In this document: positions 1 to 11,400 of the stretch, piece by piece
How the letters are laid out: each line of letters begins with the position of its first letter
How positions within the stretch are numbered: the stretch's first letter is position 1
Position numbers and translations under genes: made by a program
The notes under the pieces: generated by a model
The model's input: only the letters and a program-made list of their open reading frames with translations
The model's database searches: none
What the model was told of the DNA's origin: nothing
Source: Maylandia zebra
Lineage: Eukaryota; Chordata; Actinopteri; Cichliformes; Cichlidae
Direction: 5' to 3'
DNA: 64,000 nt
Assembly: GCF_041146795.1 (NCBI RefSeq)
Contig: NC_135179.1
Location: 26,647,047-26,711,046, forward strand

Positions 1-758
1 TAAAGATATTACACATAAAAAATACACAGAAACACTGGAAATCAGTTTTTGGCAGACAATCACTTTTTGGCACAACACCGGTATCCAGGAAAACTAGTCG
101 ATGGTAAACGATAAGCCAATAGGTGCAAAGGTCCAGCCCACTTACATTGATTGACAGACAAAGTCATTCTGCTGAAAAGTCGCATTATGAAATAAATAGG
201 CCATCGGGAAAAACGGGATTTTGAAATAAAGACTGACTTTGAAAAAAGGTCATTTTGGACTAAAAACGGCTGGAAATAAATAAAATGCCTCAGGAATAAT
301 CTCTGTTATTGTGAAAAATAATGACCATGAAATAATATTTCACAATAATAAGTAAATTTATATAGCAGAATGCAATATATTTCACAATAATGAGCATTGT
401 TTTCAAAATGTGTTCCATGATTTCACAATATCATTCTCACATTACATATCTGTGTCTTATTTATTCACATAGTTATTTATTTCATCTTGACCTATTTATT
501 TATTTAATTTTGAACACTTTGGAGTTCCATAGCTAACAACCTATCAACTCTATTATGGTCTAGTAAAAGCGTGCTTGTAGTAGTAACACCATATAGCGTC
601 ATGTAGTAAAATGCCTGTCCTGCGCTTACAAACGTGTAACAAACGGAATAACAAACTACACGCGAAAACTGTCTTAGTGCAGACTGCTAGTGGACTTTTA
701 ATTCCACTAGCCGTTAAAAGGTAAAAGCTAATGCAGTAAGGTAAGCTAGCTAACTCAC
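1..758. other. AT-rich non-coding flank
   Basis: No gene is recognised here. The stretch is AT-rich, with several short near-repeats of a TTTCACAATAAT-like motif between about 320 and 430, and no long open frame with family features. Confidence 0.4.
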
Positions 759-834
759 TGTGGTGACCGTGTCCCCTCCTTCTTCTTGGATTTGGAAGTC
801 CGCTGTACCCCGCTATTGTGGGAGGATGGCTCAT
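759..834 (-). CDS. Possible first coding exon of an unidentified gene
   Basis: On the minus strand an ATG at 832-834 opens a 25-residue reading frame with a basic RRRR run. It meets a good donor (CA|GTGAGTTA) after base 759. The sequence upstream of the ATG, to about 1020, is richer in CpG than its surroundings, as expected for a promoter. I do not recognise the protein, and no downstream exon is visible because the gene would continue off the window. It may be a chance open frame. Confidence 0.15.
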
Positions 835-1419
835 TCTGTTTAACGTCCCTTCTCTTCATTATTTAAGGTCAGTTATATTGAACAAAAAGAGACTTTATCT
901 ATACAGCTAAACGTCTGGGACAGTTATATGGCTCGCAAGGAACTTCAGCAAACTTTGACCGAAGTCCGTTCAAAGACCTGATTCGCGGTGAAAGGGCGGT
1001 GCCAGAGGCTGTTAAGGTAGCACATGTTTGCACTACAAAGCACAATATATGTTACACACCTTAAGACAGCAATCTATACAGCTCGATACAGTCTGTGGCA
1101 AAGGGTGTCAAACATCAGGTCCGGGGTCAGAAGCAAGAGTCCAGTCTGGCTCTCTGCAAGGCTTTGTGAACAGGGGCATAAATCTTTTTAAAGCTTTTCC
1201 TCCTAATAAAAACCTGCGTCTTGGCCATTCACCACAACCACAAAGTAATTAAGTGATAGATAAACAACTAAATGATAGAAAAGGCTCAGTTCTTTCACTA
1301 TCTACTAAAAAAAGCATTTAAAGGAGAGTTTGGGCAAAATACTTCCTAAAATTAAGTATTATGTAAGTACTCTTCGGGAATACTTCTCCAGGCTACCTGA
1401 AGTTCCCCAACATTACTGA
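835..1419. other. Unassigned sequence, possible promoter side
   Basis: There is moderate CpG content near 900-1010 and otherwise nothing recognisable. If the exon at 759-834 is real, this would hold its promoter and 5-prime UTR. Confidence 0.25.
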
Positions 1420-1760
1420 CTGAAATGCAGCCCCAAAACACTGCAGAGATTTAGGGCTGTAGACATTAACTGTTATCCCTCTCGCTTTACCTCCCTTGCA
1501 CATATTGATCACTAATTGAACCAACAATTTAAAATGTGGATTCCTCACTCCATAAGACATGCTTCTTGTGTAATTTGACGCACCTCAGCCTTTCCTCCCT
1601 GTTTCTCATCATTAACAATGGCTACTTGCCTGCCAGCCTTCCACTGAGAGCATTTTTCATTGATCAACTGAAGGGCCAGATGCATCTTTCAGGTCCTGTG
1701 TCAGGTCTTTCCTGACGTTTTATGTGTTTCATGAGGACATGATTTTCTGATCCAGTATTT
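1420..1760 (-). mobile_element. Decayed Tc1/mariner-type transposase fragment
   Basis: Read on the minus strand, the segment resembles the middle of a Tc1-type transposase. It keeps the order of motifs seen in the better preserved remnant near 18.1-18.8 kb: an AIVNDEKQGGK-like stretch, then a TVNVYSP-like stretch, then a GFGA-like stretch. It is broken by stops and frameshifts, and no inverted terminal repeats were found. Family recognition is from memory of fish Tc1 elements. Confidence 0.4.
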
Positions 1761-3407
1761 TAGACCTGACACTTCTTCTTTTGCCCCACACTTGTCCAGT
1801 ATTGTGAGACTTATTTAATAGCGTGCTGAACACCGTGTAAAACGTTTTCAGCTAAGAGCCCTTAGAGAATCTCATTTCTGGTGCAAAAACATTATTTTAT
1901 GTCTGTCAAACTGTGTTATCTATTGCATTTTTTGTAGATTCAGCTAAAGCAATGAGAACATATCATGTGTTATGATACAGGCTGCTAGTGATAAAGAGCC
2001 AAAAGATACCATTTAAAATTGTTTTTTTTGATAAGTGTGCTAAGTTATGCGCAGACAGAACTCCAGTCCATTCTTTGAGTAAGTTTATTTTAATGCTTGA
2101 ATGATTCATAGATCAGCATTAAGTGACAAAACAAAACCTTTGAAAATGGCCAGCTACAAGCACTGGACTGAAACTGACAAGCCTGGAGAGCTACTGCTCA
2201 GGACCACTTTAAAATATAAAATATAAGATGCAAAAAAGAAAAAAGAAAGAAATAAAAACAGATTTGCAATCCACACCAAAAACACTAGTGCACCCTTGGG
2301 AGCATTTACTGATCACCGACACTCTGGGAGGTTTCTATACTGCAAGAAATATGTTTTAGATTTTTGGCAGCAGTCACATTGGTGGTGTGTTTGGGAGGAA
2401 ATGTCAATAAAAACCTTCATGGGGAAAACCTTCACGAAGAACTGTCTGGAGGGTTAATATAAGCTGGGATTAATGCACCAAGCTTGACATGTTCTGGATC
2501 AGATAACACATTGAAACCACACAGCGTGCACAATTATTGGCGCACTTTGACTTTGTCATTATTTCTATATGCCTATTTTCCAGCTCTGCATCAGATGAAT
2601 GATAATGATGATGAGGCCTAAAGTGATCCACACCTTGTATTAAGTTGCAGGATTACCTCAGCTACGCTGGAGCACAACCACCTCTGAGTAAGAGTTCTCT
2701 GTGCTGTGTTGTAGGGTTCTCTGGTCAAGCCTTGCTCTTGCACTGAAAGTCGTTGTTGTTGACTGGCACTGTATAAATACAACTGAACTGAATCAAAATA
2801 CATAAAGACACGGGCTGCTGTTACTGCACATCATTACGCATGCATCAAAGTAGTTCACTGTGTATTGTCACTAAGCCAGCACACCTCTCTGAAGAGCATT
2901 TGGGAGTCTGCAGTTGCTGTCTTAGTGAAAGTTGACTCTGAGATGAAGAAACGGACACTCCACGATTCAAAGGCTTATGACAGTTATTGAAATGAAAAAT
3001 TGCTAGGATGGTGGATGCTCATATTATACACGGCCAAAGTTTCAAATAATGAGGTGGGTGTATCCTCTATGAGCCAAAAGCTGGGTCTTCATAGGGATCT
3101 AAACATTCTTTTCAGTCATTTTTTTCTACTCTTGGCTCCATTAATGTGGTCATCTAAAGCACTCAGCTCTGGCTGTGAGCACAAACCACTTTCTTTTCTT
3201 TTCTGTGGAAGGAACAGCCATTGAAGACAAAGTTGGTTTAAAGTGATGGGGATTGCATTCTGTTTTTTTTTTTTATTTACCTTTGACACAGCAACCCAAC
3301 TTTTCTGGAATTGGTTTGTAATTGTACACATTTCTATTTCTAGAGAGAAAAAAAAACCCTCCTTGCAATGCATTTGCTCAACAACAAAGTTGTGACAGCA
3401 GTTTTTT
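1761..3407. other. Intergenic sequence beyond the mocos 3-prime end
   Basis: No gene or clear element is seen. There are poly-A/T tracts near 3262-3275 and 3351-3357. Short open frames here show no conserved motif. Confidence 0.4.
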
Positions 3408-3413
3408 TTTATT
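3408..3413 (-). terminator. mocos: Candidate mocos poly(A) signal (AATAAA)
   Basis: TTTATT on the plus strand reads AATAAA on the minus strand, 256 bases past the mocos stop codon. It is the first canonical signal after the stop. A second one lies at 3272-3277. Confidence 0.4.
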
Positions 3414-3668
3414 TCACATCTTCTTTACATTAAAAAAAAAATCCCCAAATGTCATACATTTTCCATCACAACAATCTGAAAGCCTGAATGATGTGGCATG
3501 AAAAGGACACTTGAGGACCACTCAGGTTATACAAAGAAAATGAGCAAACGTCTCCAGTAACTCTGTCAGTGTTTGACAGGTGATATTTAGGATGCACAGC
3601 AGAGAAAAGGCCTCTAAGGACCAGAGATGTCACTGAAATAAATTAAGAGGATGTTGCAGACGACTGCT
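3414..3668 (-). other. mocos: Probable mocos 3-prime UTR
   Basis: This is the sequence between the mocos stop codon and the first AATAAA downstream on the minus strand. The extent is inferred from that signal only. Confidence 0.4.
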
Positions 3669-6600
3669 TTAAGAACTGTTTGGCTTGGGCTGTATGAGGG
3701 AACCGACCGAGAGGACATTGGCTGCTGCGGTGGAGCCCTCTGTTAGCTGATGGGTCAGGTAAACACCAAAGGTCACCTAAAAAAAAATTAAAAAAAAATC
3801 ACAAAATAGCAGAGCGTTTGAGTTGCCACACACACACACACAAACAAACACACAACCACACAAAGCATCTACATGAAGGTGCAGTAATTGCTTTTGACTG
3901 ACCTTCCCGCTGCGGTAAGCAGATAGAGACATTAGCGGCTCTTTTGTTTTGCTTCCTGTGTCTTGGTCAATTCCAACCATGTGACATCTTCCACAATGTC
4001 CTGCAACCTTCAGGTTAATCACAGAGGGAGCATATTCATTTTGGACAAATCCGCAGTTGAAGATTTCATCATTTATCTCAAAGTGTCAGCTCACCATGAA
4101 TTGAGTACTGCCAATAACCAAGTGTGACCAATTATCCTCCTCAAACGGTTCGACACCAGCGATGACTAAATTGGCCCGGAAGCGGCTAATGACACTCTGT
4201 GTGTCAAGGAGCTGATCGCCCTCAGAATCGTCCTGCCTGAGAAGGCAAATGGGGAAATTGCATGTTAGTTTGCCTTGCTGTGTAAATGACCCACTGTGAT
4301 GCAAATGTACAGACATCGACGCATCCTGAATATTTCACTGGAGCCATGTGTATTTTGAATAACATGCCATGTGTTCAAACCTGCTGCTCATTAGGTTCTG
4401 AATGAGCTCCACGCTGGCACGGCTGATCATGAGATACTGAGCTTCATTTACCAGGGAGAGCGATGTGGAGGTGGCAGCTAGAAGGGAACAACTTCATATT
4501 AGCACAGTGAGCTGAGGAAAACATTTTCATTAACACTGTCGTTTTAAAAAGTCTGGTAATTGAGGTTTTACTGAAATACAGCATTTGGAAAATGTAAGTG
4601 AATCTTGGCACACATCCAAATGCGCACTCACAATTCAACACACAAAATGTTTTGTTGGGTTACACGGATGAAATCTTCTATCACTGTGTCCTTGAAATAT
4701 TCTTAAAAAAAAAAATCAGAGAATGTACAAGGAAGTGACAGCTGCAGAAACTGTAGCAGAGAAAGAGCAGCCACAAAAAATGAGATGGTTATACCACAAT
4801 AAATACATTTTTGTTTTTTAAATTAAAAGGAAATAATTATTGATTAGATATTATGACAGAAGTTGTCTAGTAAATAAAACTTGTCAAGAAATATTATACT
4901 GAAGCAAGAGTTAGTTTTTCCAGACTGCAGAATTGCTCTCTGAGTGCTTATTTGTCAAATTGCCAGTTATGGCCTAACAAATATTAAAGATTCGAGTGAA
5001 ATTTCACTCGATATGAGGAAATTTACTCAGGCTGTGAAAACAGTTGCAACAAGTTTCTTAGTGCTCTACAGAAAATGGACAATAACCTGAGATCATAACA
5101 TTCCTAAAGACGTAATCAGCAGTGGTACTGTACACTGGATTGGTGCATAAACTGATGGATTCAGCCATTGTTTTCTTAACTCCGTGCTTTATTAATGCTG
5201 TTATTGATTTTTATTTTTTTTTTAAATCAGTTGACTATGGTTAGCAAGCTCATTTAGCAAGCTCCATAAACTACAGTGGTGGAAAACACAAATGCACTTT
5301 GTTTTATGCACATGCAATTTTTTTGGATAGTCTGCACTATACAGTATAGCATATATACATATTAGGGGTGCAACAATACTCGTATCGATATTGAACCGTT
5401 CGATACAGTGCTTTCGGTTCGGTACGCATATGTATCGAACAATACAAAATTTGTAATTTATTTTATCAACTTTCCTTCTGACGATGCTGTCTGTGTTGAG
5501 CGCTCAGTAAATCTGCGTTCGACTACTCAGCCTAGGCTGCACTGTCGAGCGCAGATCCACTAAGCGCTCAACACAGACAGCATCATCAGAAGGACGAGCG
5601 CAGGGCAAGCTAGCGAGACAGAAGTTAAGCTCTCCTTGCAACATGGCAAATTGAACCTTCCCCACCCTCATTCAGATGTGGCGTTTGGAATTATTTTGGT
5701 TTTCATGTGACATATGACCCTGAAGGTAAGCGCGTCATGGACTAAAGTAAAACAGTATGTTGGATGTGCCACGCAATGCTCAATTACATGGGTGGGAACT
5801 AGTGTGTTAGCGAGCAGTTAGCTCGTTAACGTGTTAGCCGTCTAGCCCCACGCAGGGGTAGCTCGATAACGGAGCACTAGTGGGAACACAACGAATATGA
5901 CTGCACATTTACGCCGACATCATCCTAGTGCAAAGACAAGTGGAAGCAGACAAAAACAACAAGCATGCATGTTACAAACTTTACCCGAGTCATTTAGACA
6001 GCCGTTAGCACATGATTCTCCTTATGGGGACCTGATATGTTTAATATTGTGGCGAGCTCAGACAAGGAGGAGAGGGAGGTGTCGTTTGGTCTTGCTTACC
6101 GTGAGCTAGTTAGGGAGCACAGCCGTTTATTGACATCTGCAGAAGAACACTGCCGCTAGCTAACTCCTCAGCGCGGCAACCGCACAGCAACAACAACACA
6201 CAGAGCGCCCTCTGACCCCGGAAGGACACACCGTCGCAGCGAGAAGGCGTCACCCGTCACTATGGCAACATAAACAAAACATAACTGTACAAACAGAACC
6301 CCGAACAGCCCTGACCCGCTACATAGCCCCCGCCTAAGGGGTCAGTCGTCCCCGACGACCCCATTGCCCCACACAAAGTCCTGCAAATGTCCAGGTGCCT
6401 TCTTTTGGCGCACCGCCGGTCACGACAGGCGGGGGAAAAGTCACTCGGGTCAGAACATGGGGTGCCACCATCATCCCACTTCTGACACCAATGTGGCGAG
6501 CTCAGACAACGAGGAGACGGAGGTGTTGTTTGGTCTTGCTTCCCGTGAGCTAGCCAGGGAGCACAGCCGTTTATTGACATCTGCAGAAGAACACTGCCGC

Positions 6601-7238
6601 TAGCTAACTGCTCAGCGCGGCAACCGCACAGCCACAACAACAACACACAGGGCGCCCTCTGACCCCGGAAGGACACACCGTCGCAGCGAGAGGGCGTCAC
6701 CCGTCACTATGGCAACATAAACAAAACATAAACAAAACATAACTGTACAAACAGAACCCCGAACAGCCCTGACCCGCTACAATATGCTGCTGAGAATATA
6801 GCCCAGAAGAAGCGTATAGTATAGCTTTTATTTTGGAAAGAGCCATTTCTCTGTAATAAACTCTCTTTTCCAAAGATGAGTGACTCCTCAATCAGATACA
6901 GGTGTTACCGCGCCAGATCCGCGGCCCCGAACCGTAGTAAGGAAACCTCTGGCAGTTACTTGAAGGTTCCGTAACTGACTCGTAGCCGGCAACAGCTTAC
7001 TATACAGGTCAACTCCGCTAGCAAAAAGATCGAAGGAGGCGTAGGAAACTGCTTCACCGAACTTTATTTCTTCTCTAAGGCACGAACACAGCGTACAGTG
7101 GGCTGAAACAGTTTACTCACAGCGAGCATCGCCGACACAACTCTGGCTGTCGAGGGAGTTATTATATTCCTTTTATTTATTTTCTTTCCGTCTCTTCTGT
7201 AGCTAACCGTTACTTTTTCCCCTTCTCCGCTCTCTCTC

Positions 7239-7288
<50 letters not shown>

Positions 7289-8371
7289 AGGCAGTCCCGC
7301 TACACACATCCCGAATACATTTCCCATCAGGCTTCATCCTTAAAGGGCCATGCCTGTAACACAGGGCTTGCAAAATCGGGCTAGCGATTTTTCCAGTCGG
7401 GCTACCAAAATCTATCTCTGCCCTGCCCGTCGGGCTATTGTAGGAAGGAAAAATATATGTCAATGCTTTTGCATTCTTTCGGAAATGTAGCTGGGTAATT
7501 ATGTCACTGGCATCGGTGAGCCACTGTCAATATGTGACATATTGAAATCGCGTTTGAATTTGCGCTTGTTTTTTGCTTTCACTTTGCAAATATCCAGGTG
7601 CCTTCTTTTGGCGCACCGCCGGTCACGACAGGCGGGGGAAAAGTCACTCGGGTCAGAACATGGGGTGCCACCATCATCCCACTTCTGACACCAATGTGGC
7701 GAGCTCAGACAACGAGGAGACGGAGGTGTTGTTTGGTCTTGCTTCCCGTGAGCTAGCCACGGAGCACAGCCGTTTATTGACATCTGCAGAAGAACACTGC
7801 CGCTAGCTAACTGCTCAGCGCGGCAACCGCACAGCCACAACAACAACACACAGGGCGCCCTCTGACCCCGGAAGGACACACCGTCGCAGCAAGAGGGCAT
7901 CACCCGTCACTATGGCAACATAAACAAAACATAACTGTACAAACAGAACCCCGAACAGCCCTGACCCGCTACAATATGCTGCTGAGAATATAGCCCAGAA
8001 GAAGCGTATAGTATAGCTTTTATTTTGGAAAGAGCCATTTCTCTGTAATAAACTCTCTTTTCCAAAGATGAGTGATTCCTCAATCAGATATATTTATTTT
8101 TTTAATTATTTTTGTTTCAGCAACATTAAATTTAAAAACTGTACTTTTGAGTTAAAATATATATTTATAATTTTAATAAATGACAAATTAAAAAGGCATG
8201 AACATTTTTTTTGTATCGAAAAAATATCGAACCGTGACACCAAAGTATCGAACCGAACCGAACCGTGAATTTTGTGTATCGTTGCACCCCTAATATACAC
8301 ATATACATATATACACATATATATACATATACACACACACATATATACACACACACACACATATATACATA

Positions 8372-8433
<62 letters not shown>

Positions 8434-11400
8434 GTAGTTGTCATATAGTTGTACTGTTGTTATTAAGTGAGATGTGACCATAGAGATCAAAATTATGTTC
8501 TGCAGCTTTTATGTGTATAAATTTGGGCTTTTTAACATTGGAGTCTACAGGGTTTTACTCACTTTTGGAGTAAGCCTCAAGGCCACTCTGGGAACGGCAG
8601 CTTTTTTTCCTTATGTGCTTACATCCCTTGGCCTTGTTGCTTAGCTTGGATACAAATAAAAAAGTTCCAAAGATGTGGAGTGTGGGAAATGAAGATGTCA
8701 GAAATGTATATTAAACGCCAGGATAATCTGGAGACTCGCAAAAGGCAGATTTCAAAACAAAGAACGATCGGCATCTGCACAGGCGAGGCTGAGATGTCCT
8801 AATTTGCTGTAGCTCAAAAGACACAGCAGTACAATGGCACCGACTTCACATGGCTCCTCTCATCATACTCTTTCAAAGTGGTACGATAAGAAGAACTGTG
8901 GTGTCTGGATTTGTGTGCATTCCTCTTCAAGGAGCATAAGTCAGGCCAGTGGTAGCAGCCACAAGTCCATTTGTTCATAACAAAGTGGGAGTGACTCTGA
9001 GGTCTGCACAGAGCCTCAAGTTCACCATCTGATGGGGAAATTTAAGTCATGCAGACCCAAGCTGACCGTTGTATACATGCAAAAGTATAAGTAAGTATTT
9101 CCTGGTATAATCCTAGCCTTAGATTCTCCCTGGATGCTAAATGTCCAGAGCTTTCAAATCCCTCATCTCCAGTTTGTAGCACAGGCTTGCCATTAAAATC
9201 CTGGCTCTCCATACTCAGATTAAGTTCACTTTTATGAAGTCATATTAACTATAACAACTGAACTTGATGCACTTTATGCATTTATTTATTGTGTTTTGCT
9301 TGCCTTTATATTAACACTGACATGGGACAGTACTACAATTTCATTGAACTATTGTACAAAATTTAAGTACACAGTTTTAAGCCACTGAGTTGTGACATTT
9401 AACTCATTAATCAGGTATGCACTACTTTTAGATAAGCACTTTAAATATACATATCTTGTGTTTACAATGGAACAGCCAATCAGAAAAACGTTGGCTTAAG
9501 GCTGGGAGAGTGAATTAGCTAAAATGGCTTGTGTCAGAGTGGCGCACACAAGCTAGGAATAAGATAAATAAGGATTGTTTTGAACTGTGAGTCATCCAAA
9601 GCTACTCCAGTGGAGCCCAAAAAGAAAATATAGAGGATGAAATGAACATATTGGGGCATGTTTTCTGCTCCCTTATTAATAATTTTCACACATTGCAAAG
9701 TGCAAAAGGAATCAGGTGTGAATGTTTGCTCAGTAGGTGTGATTTTTTAAAATCAAATCGCATGTTCCAGTCTAAATGAGGGATTCACATCCTTGGCTGA
9801 GAATCCCTGGCATACGCAGCATTTTCACAGTCTTTCGGATTACAATCTGACGCTCTTAAGCAGTGTTACAGAAAAAGATGTTGCCAGCATTACTGAATGC
9901 AAGGTCACACTGCTCGTGTACTGTATTCCACATAAATCTGGAGTAAACAGAGAAAGGCGAGGCAAAACAGGTGAAACGCTTGTACTGGTACCTTCACTCG
10001 GCCTTTTCTTCATTTCTCGGGTGAAATCAGGCCTTTGTTTTATCAGGCGGCACGGCTGTCCAAGGAAGTCTGAAAGCCATGATGCAGCCTCATCCCCACA
10101 GTCGACAGTCTCCACCCTTGGGGAAGGAGGAAGATTATATTCAGGAGACCCCCGGGGGAAATCTACAGAGTTTTGATGCTGCTTACTATTTGCTGTGACA
10201 TCTAATCGGAGAATCACTGGGTGAATGGCTTTTTTTTTAAGCTTGTGACTCGTCATGTGGGGATCTGTCAGAGGAGATTAATATCATCCAGTGCTCTATT
10301 GTTTGTTTTCCCCTAAAAATGGTAAGCAGCAGGAATTTCATAAGAAGCTGGGAGAGGAGGGCCTTATAATGCCATCCGCAAAGAAGGGGTAGCATAAAGA
10401 ACGACACAGGTAGGGAGAGCGTTGACACGAGAGAAAAACAAAGAACAAATGACATGTGTCACAATATTTCCTGCAGCTCATGCTTTTCGGATGTCTCAAA
10501 CGCTGCCAGCTCACCTGTCACCACAAACTTTACTGTGACACACCCTCGTGTGCGAATGATTGTTGTTTTCCAGGGGAACAGAAATGGTTTCCATCCCTGT
10601 AGGGCGATTGAAGAAAAAGCAAAACAAAAATCCTCGTTGAAGTTTACGGCACAAAAATCGGACTAACTGAAATTTAGACATATATTTTAAAAATGTATTC
10701 CCAGTGAGCCATGGACTGAGTGTCTGACCTGGTGCCTGCAGGAGCAATTTGTTGGAGCGAATGTGGACTTGCGGGCGAATGAGACACAAACGTGGCTCCC
10801 TCTTCTGACTCAGGCAAACGCCGTTACCATTTACCACCATCCAGCCTCTGTCATACAGTAAACCCAGCGGGCCCACCGGCCAGTCGTGGACCTGCATGAA
10901 GAGCAGAGTCAAATCAAAACAGGTAGAGTGGAAGAAGGGGGAGGAGAGAAAAAGGTTAGAAAAGAAAGACGAGAGATAAGGCTGGGCTGTTCTCAAACCT
11001 CATACGCTCCACAAGATTTGATAGGATAGATGTATATGTTGGTCAGAGTATAAGCCACCCCATGGCTGTTTGAGTCTCTCAGTTGAAATCCCTTCAGTGA
11101 TGCTTCTGTGGGCTTCTTTTCATCTCCTTTATATACTTCTCCATTAGTAATTTTGATTGAAGGAGATTCATTGGAGTCCTCTGACGCTGCAGCAGCTCTT
11201 TTTAACTCCTGTAGCCTCTCTTGGTCTACTCTGACGGGTTTCTCTACGAAGCACTCCGCCACAAAGTTCAGGAACTTTTGACAGTCTTCAAATGTTGACA
11301 TGTAGCCGAAGGACACTCGAACAGATCCGGTCGGCTGGCCATCCACTATGTCGATGTTGTCTCCACAGACGTGGCCGGCCTTGAAGAGAAAAAGAGAGAG

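Larger units (their letters stand above)
5363..8292 (+). mobile_element. Composite non-autonomous hAT transposon, copy 1
   Basis: The element starts TAGGGGTGCAAC and ends GTTGCACCCCTA, giving inverted termini of 17 bp with one mismatch in this copy. It matches copy 2 (22704-25596) along its whole length, apart from a longer CA tract, an 11-bp tandem duplication near 6719-6740 and scattered substitutions. Order inside: terminal repeat, subterminal hairpin, broken BED-finger reading frame with an 80-bp nested insertion, miniature LTR element, a 0.7-kb unassigned block, and a third LTR with partial internal sequence. No complete transposase is present, so movement would have needed an enzyme in trans. 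The 8 bases to the left (5355-5362) fit the hAT target pattern nTnnnnAn but do not match the bases directly to the right. A copy of those 8 bases sits at 8303-8310 inside a TA/CA microsatellite that has probably shifted. Confidence 0.9.

Noticed and set aside
6260..6700. 146-codon minus-strand open frame, and its counterparts at 7499-7903, 23600-24040 and 24802-25206
   Set aside because: They run through the LTR and the short non-coding interior of the miniature LTR element. No gag, pol or other domain is present, so they are chance frames in repeated DNA.
7064..7463. Cys/Val-rich open frames at 7064-7463 and 8106-8490
   Set aside because: They come from CA microsatellites translated in different frames.
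9840..9991. Extension of mocos exon 11 beyond 9992 in the open frame
   Set aside because: The frame stays open, but the translation no longer resembles MOCOS. The donor at 9992/9991 joins in phase to exon 12, which supplies the expected LSLVNEAQYL block.
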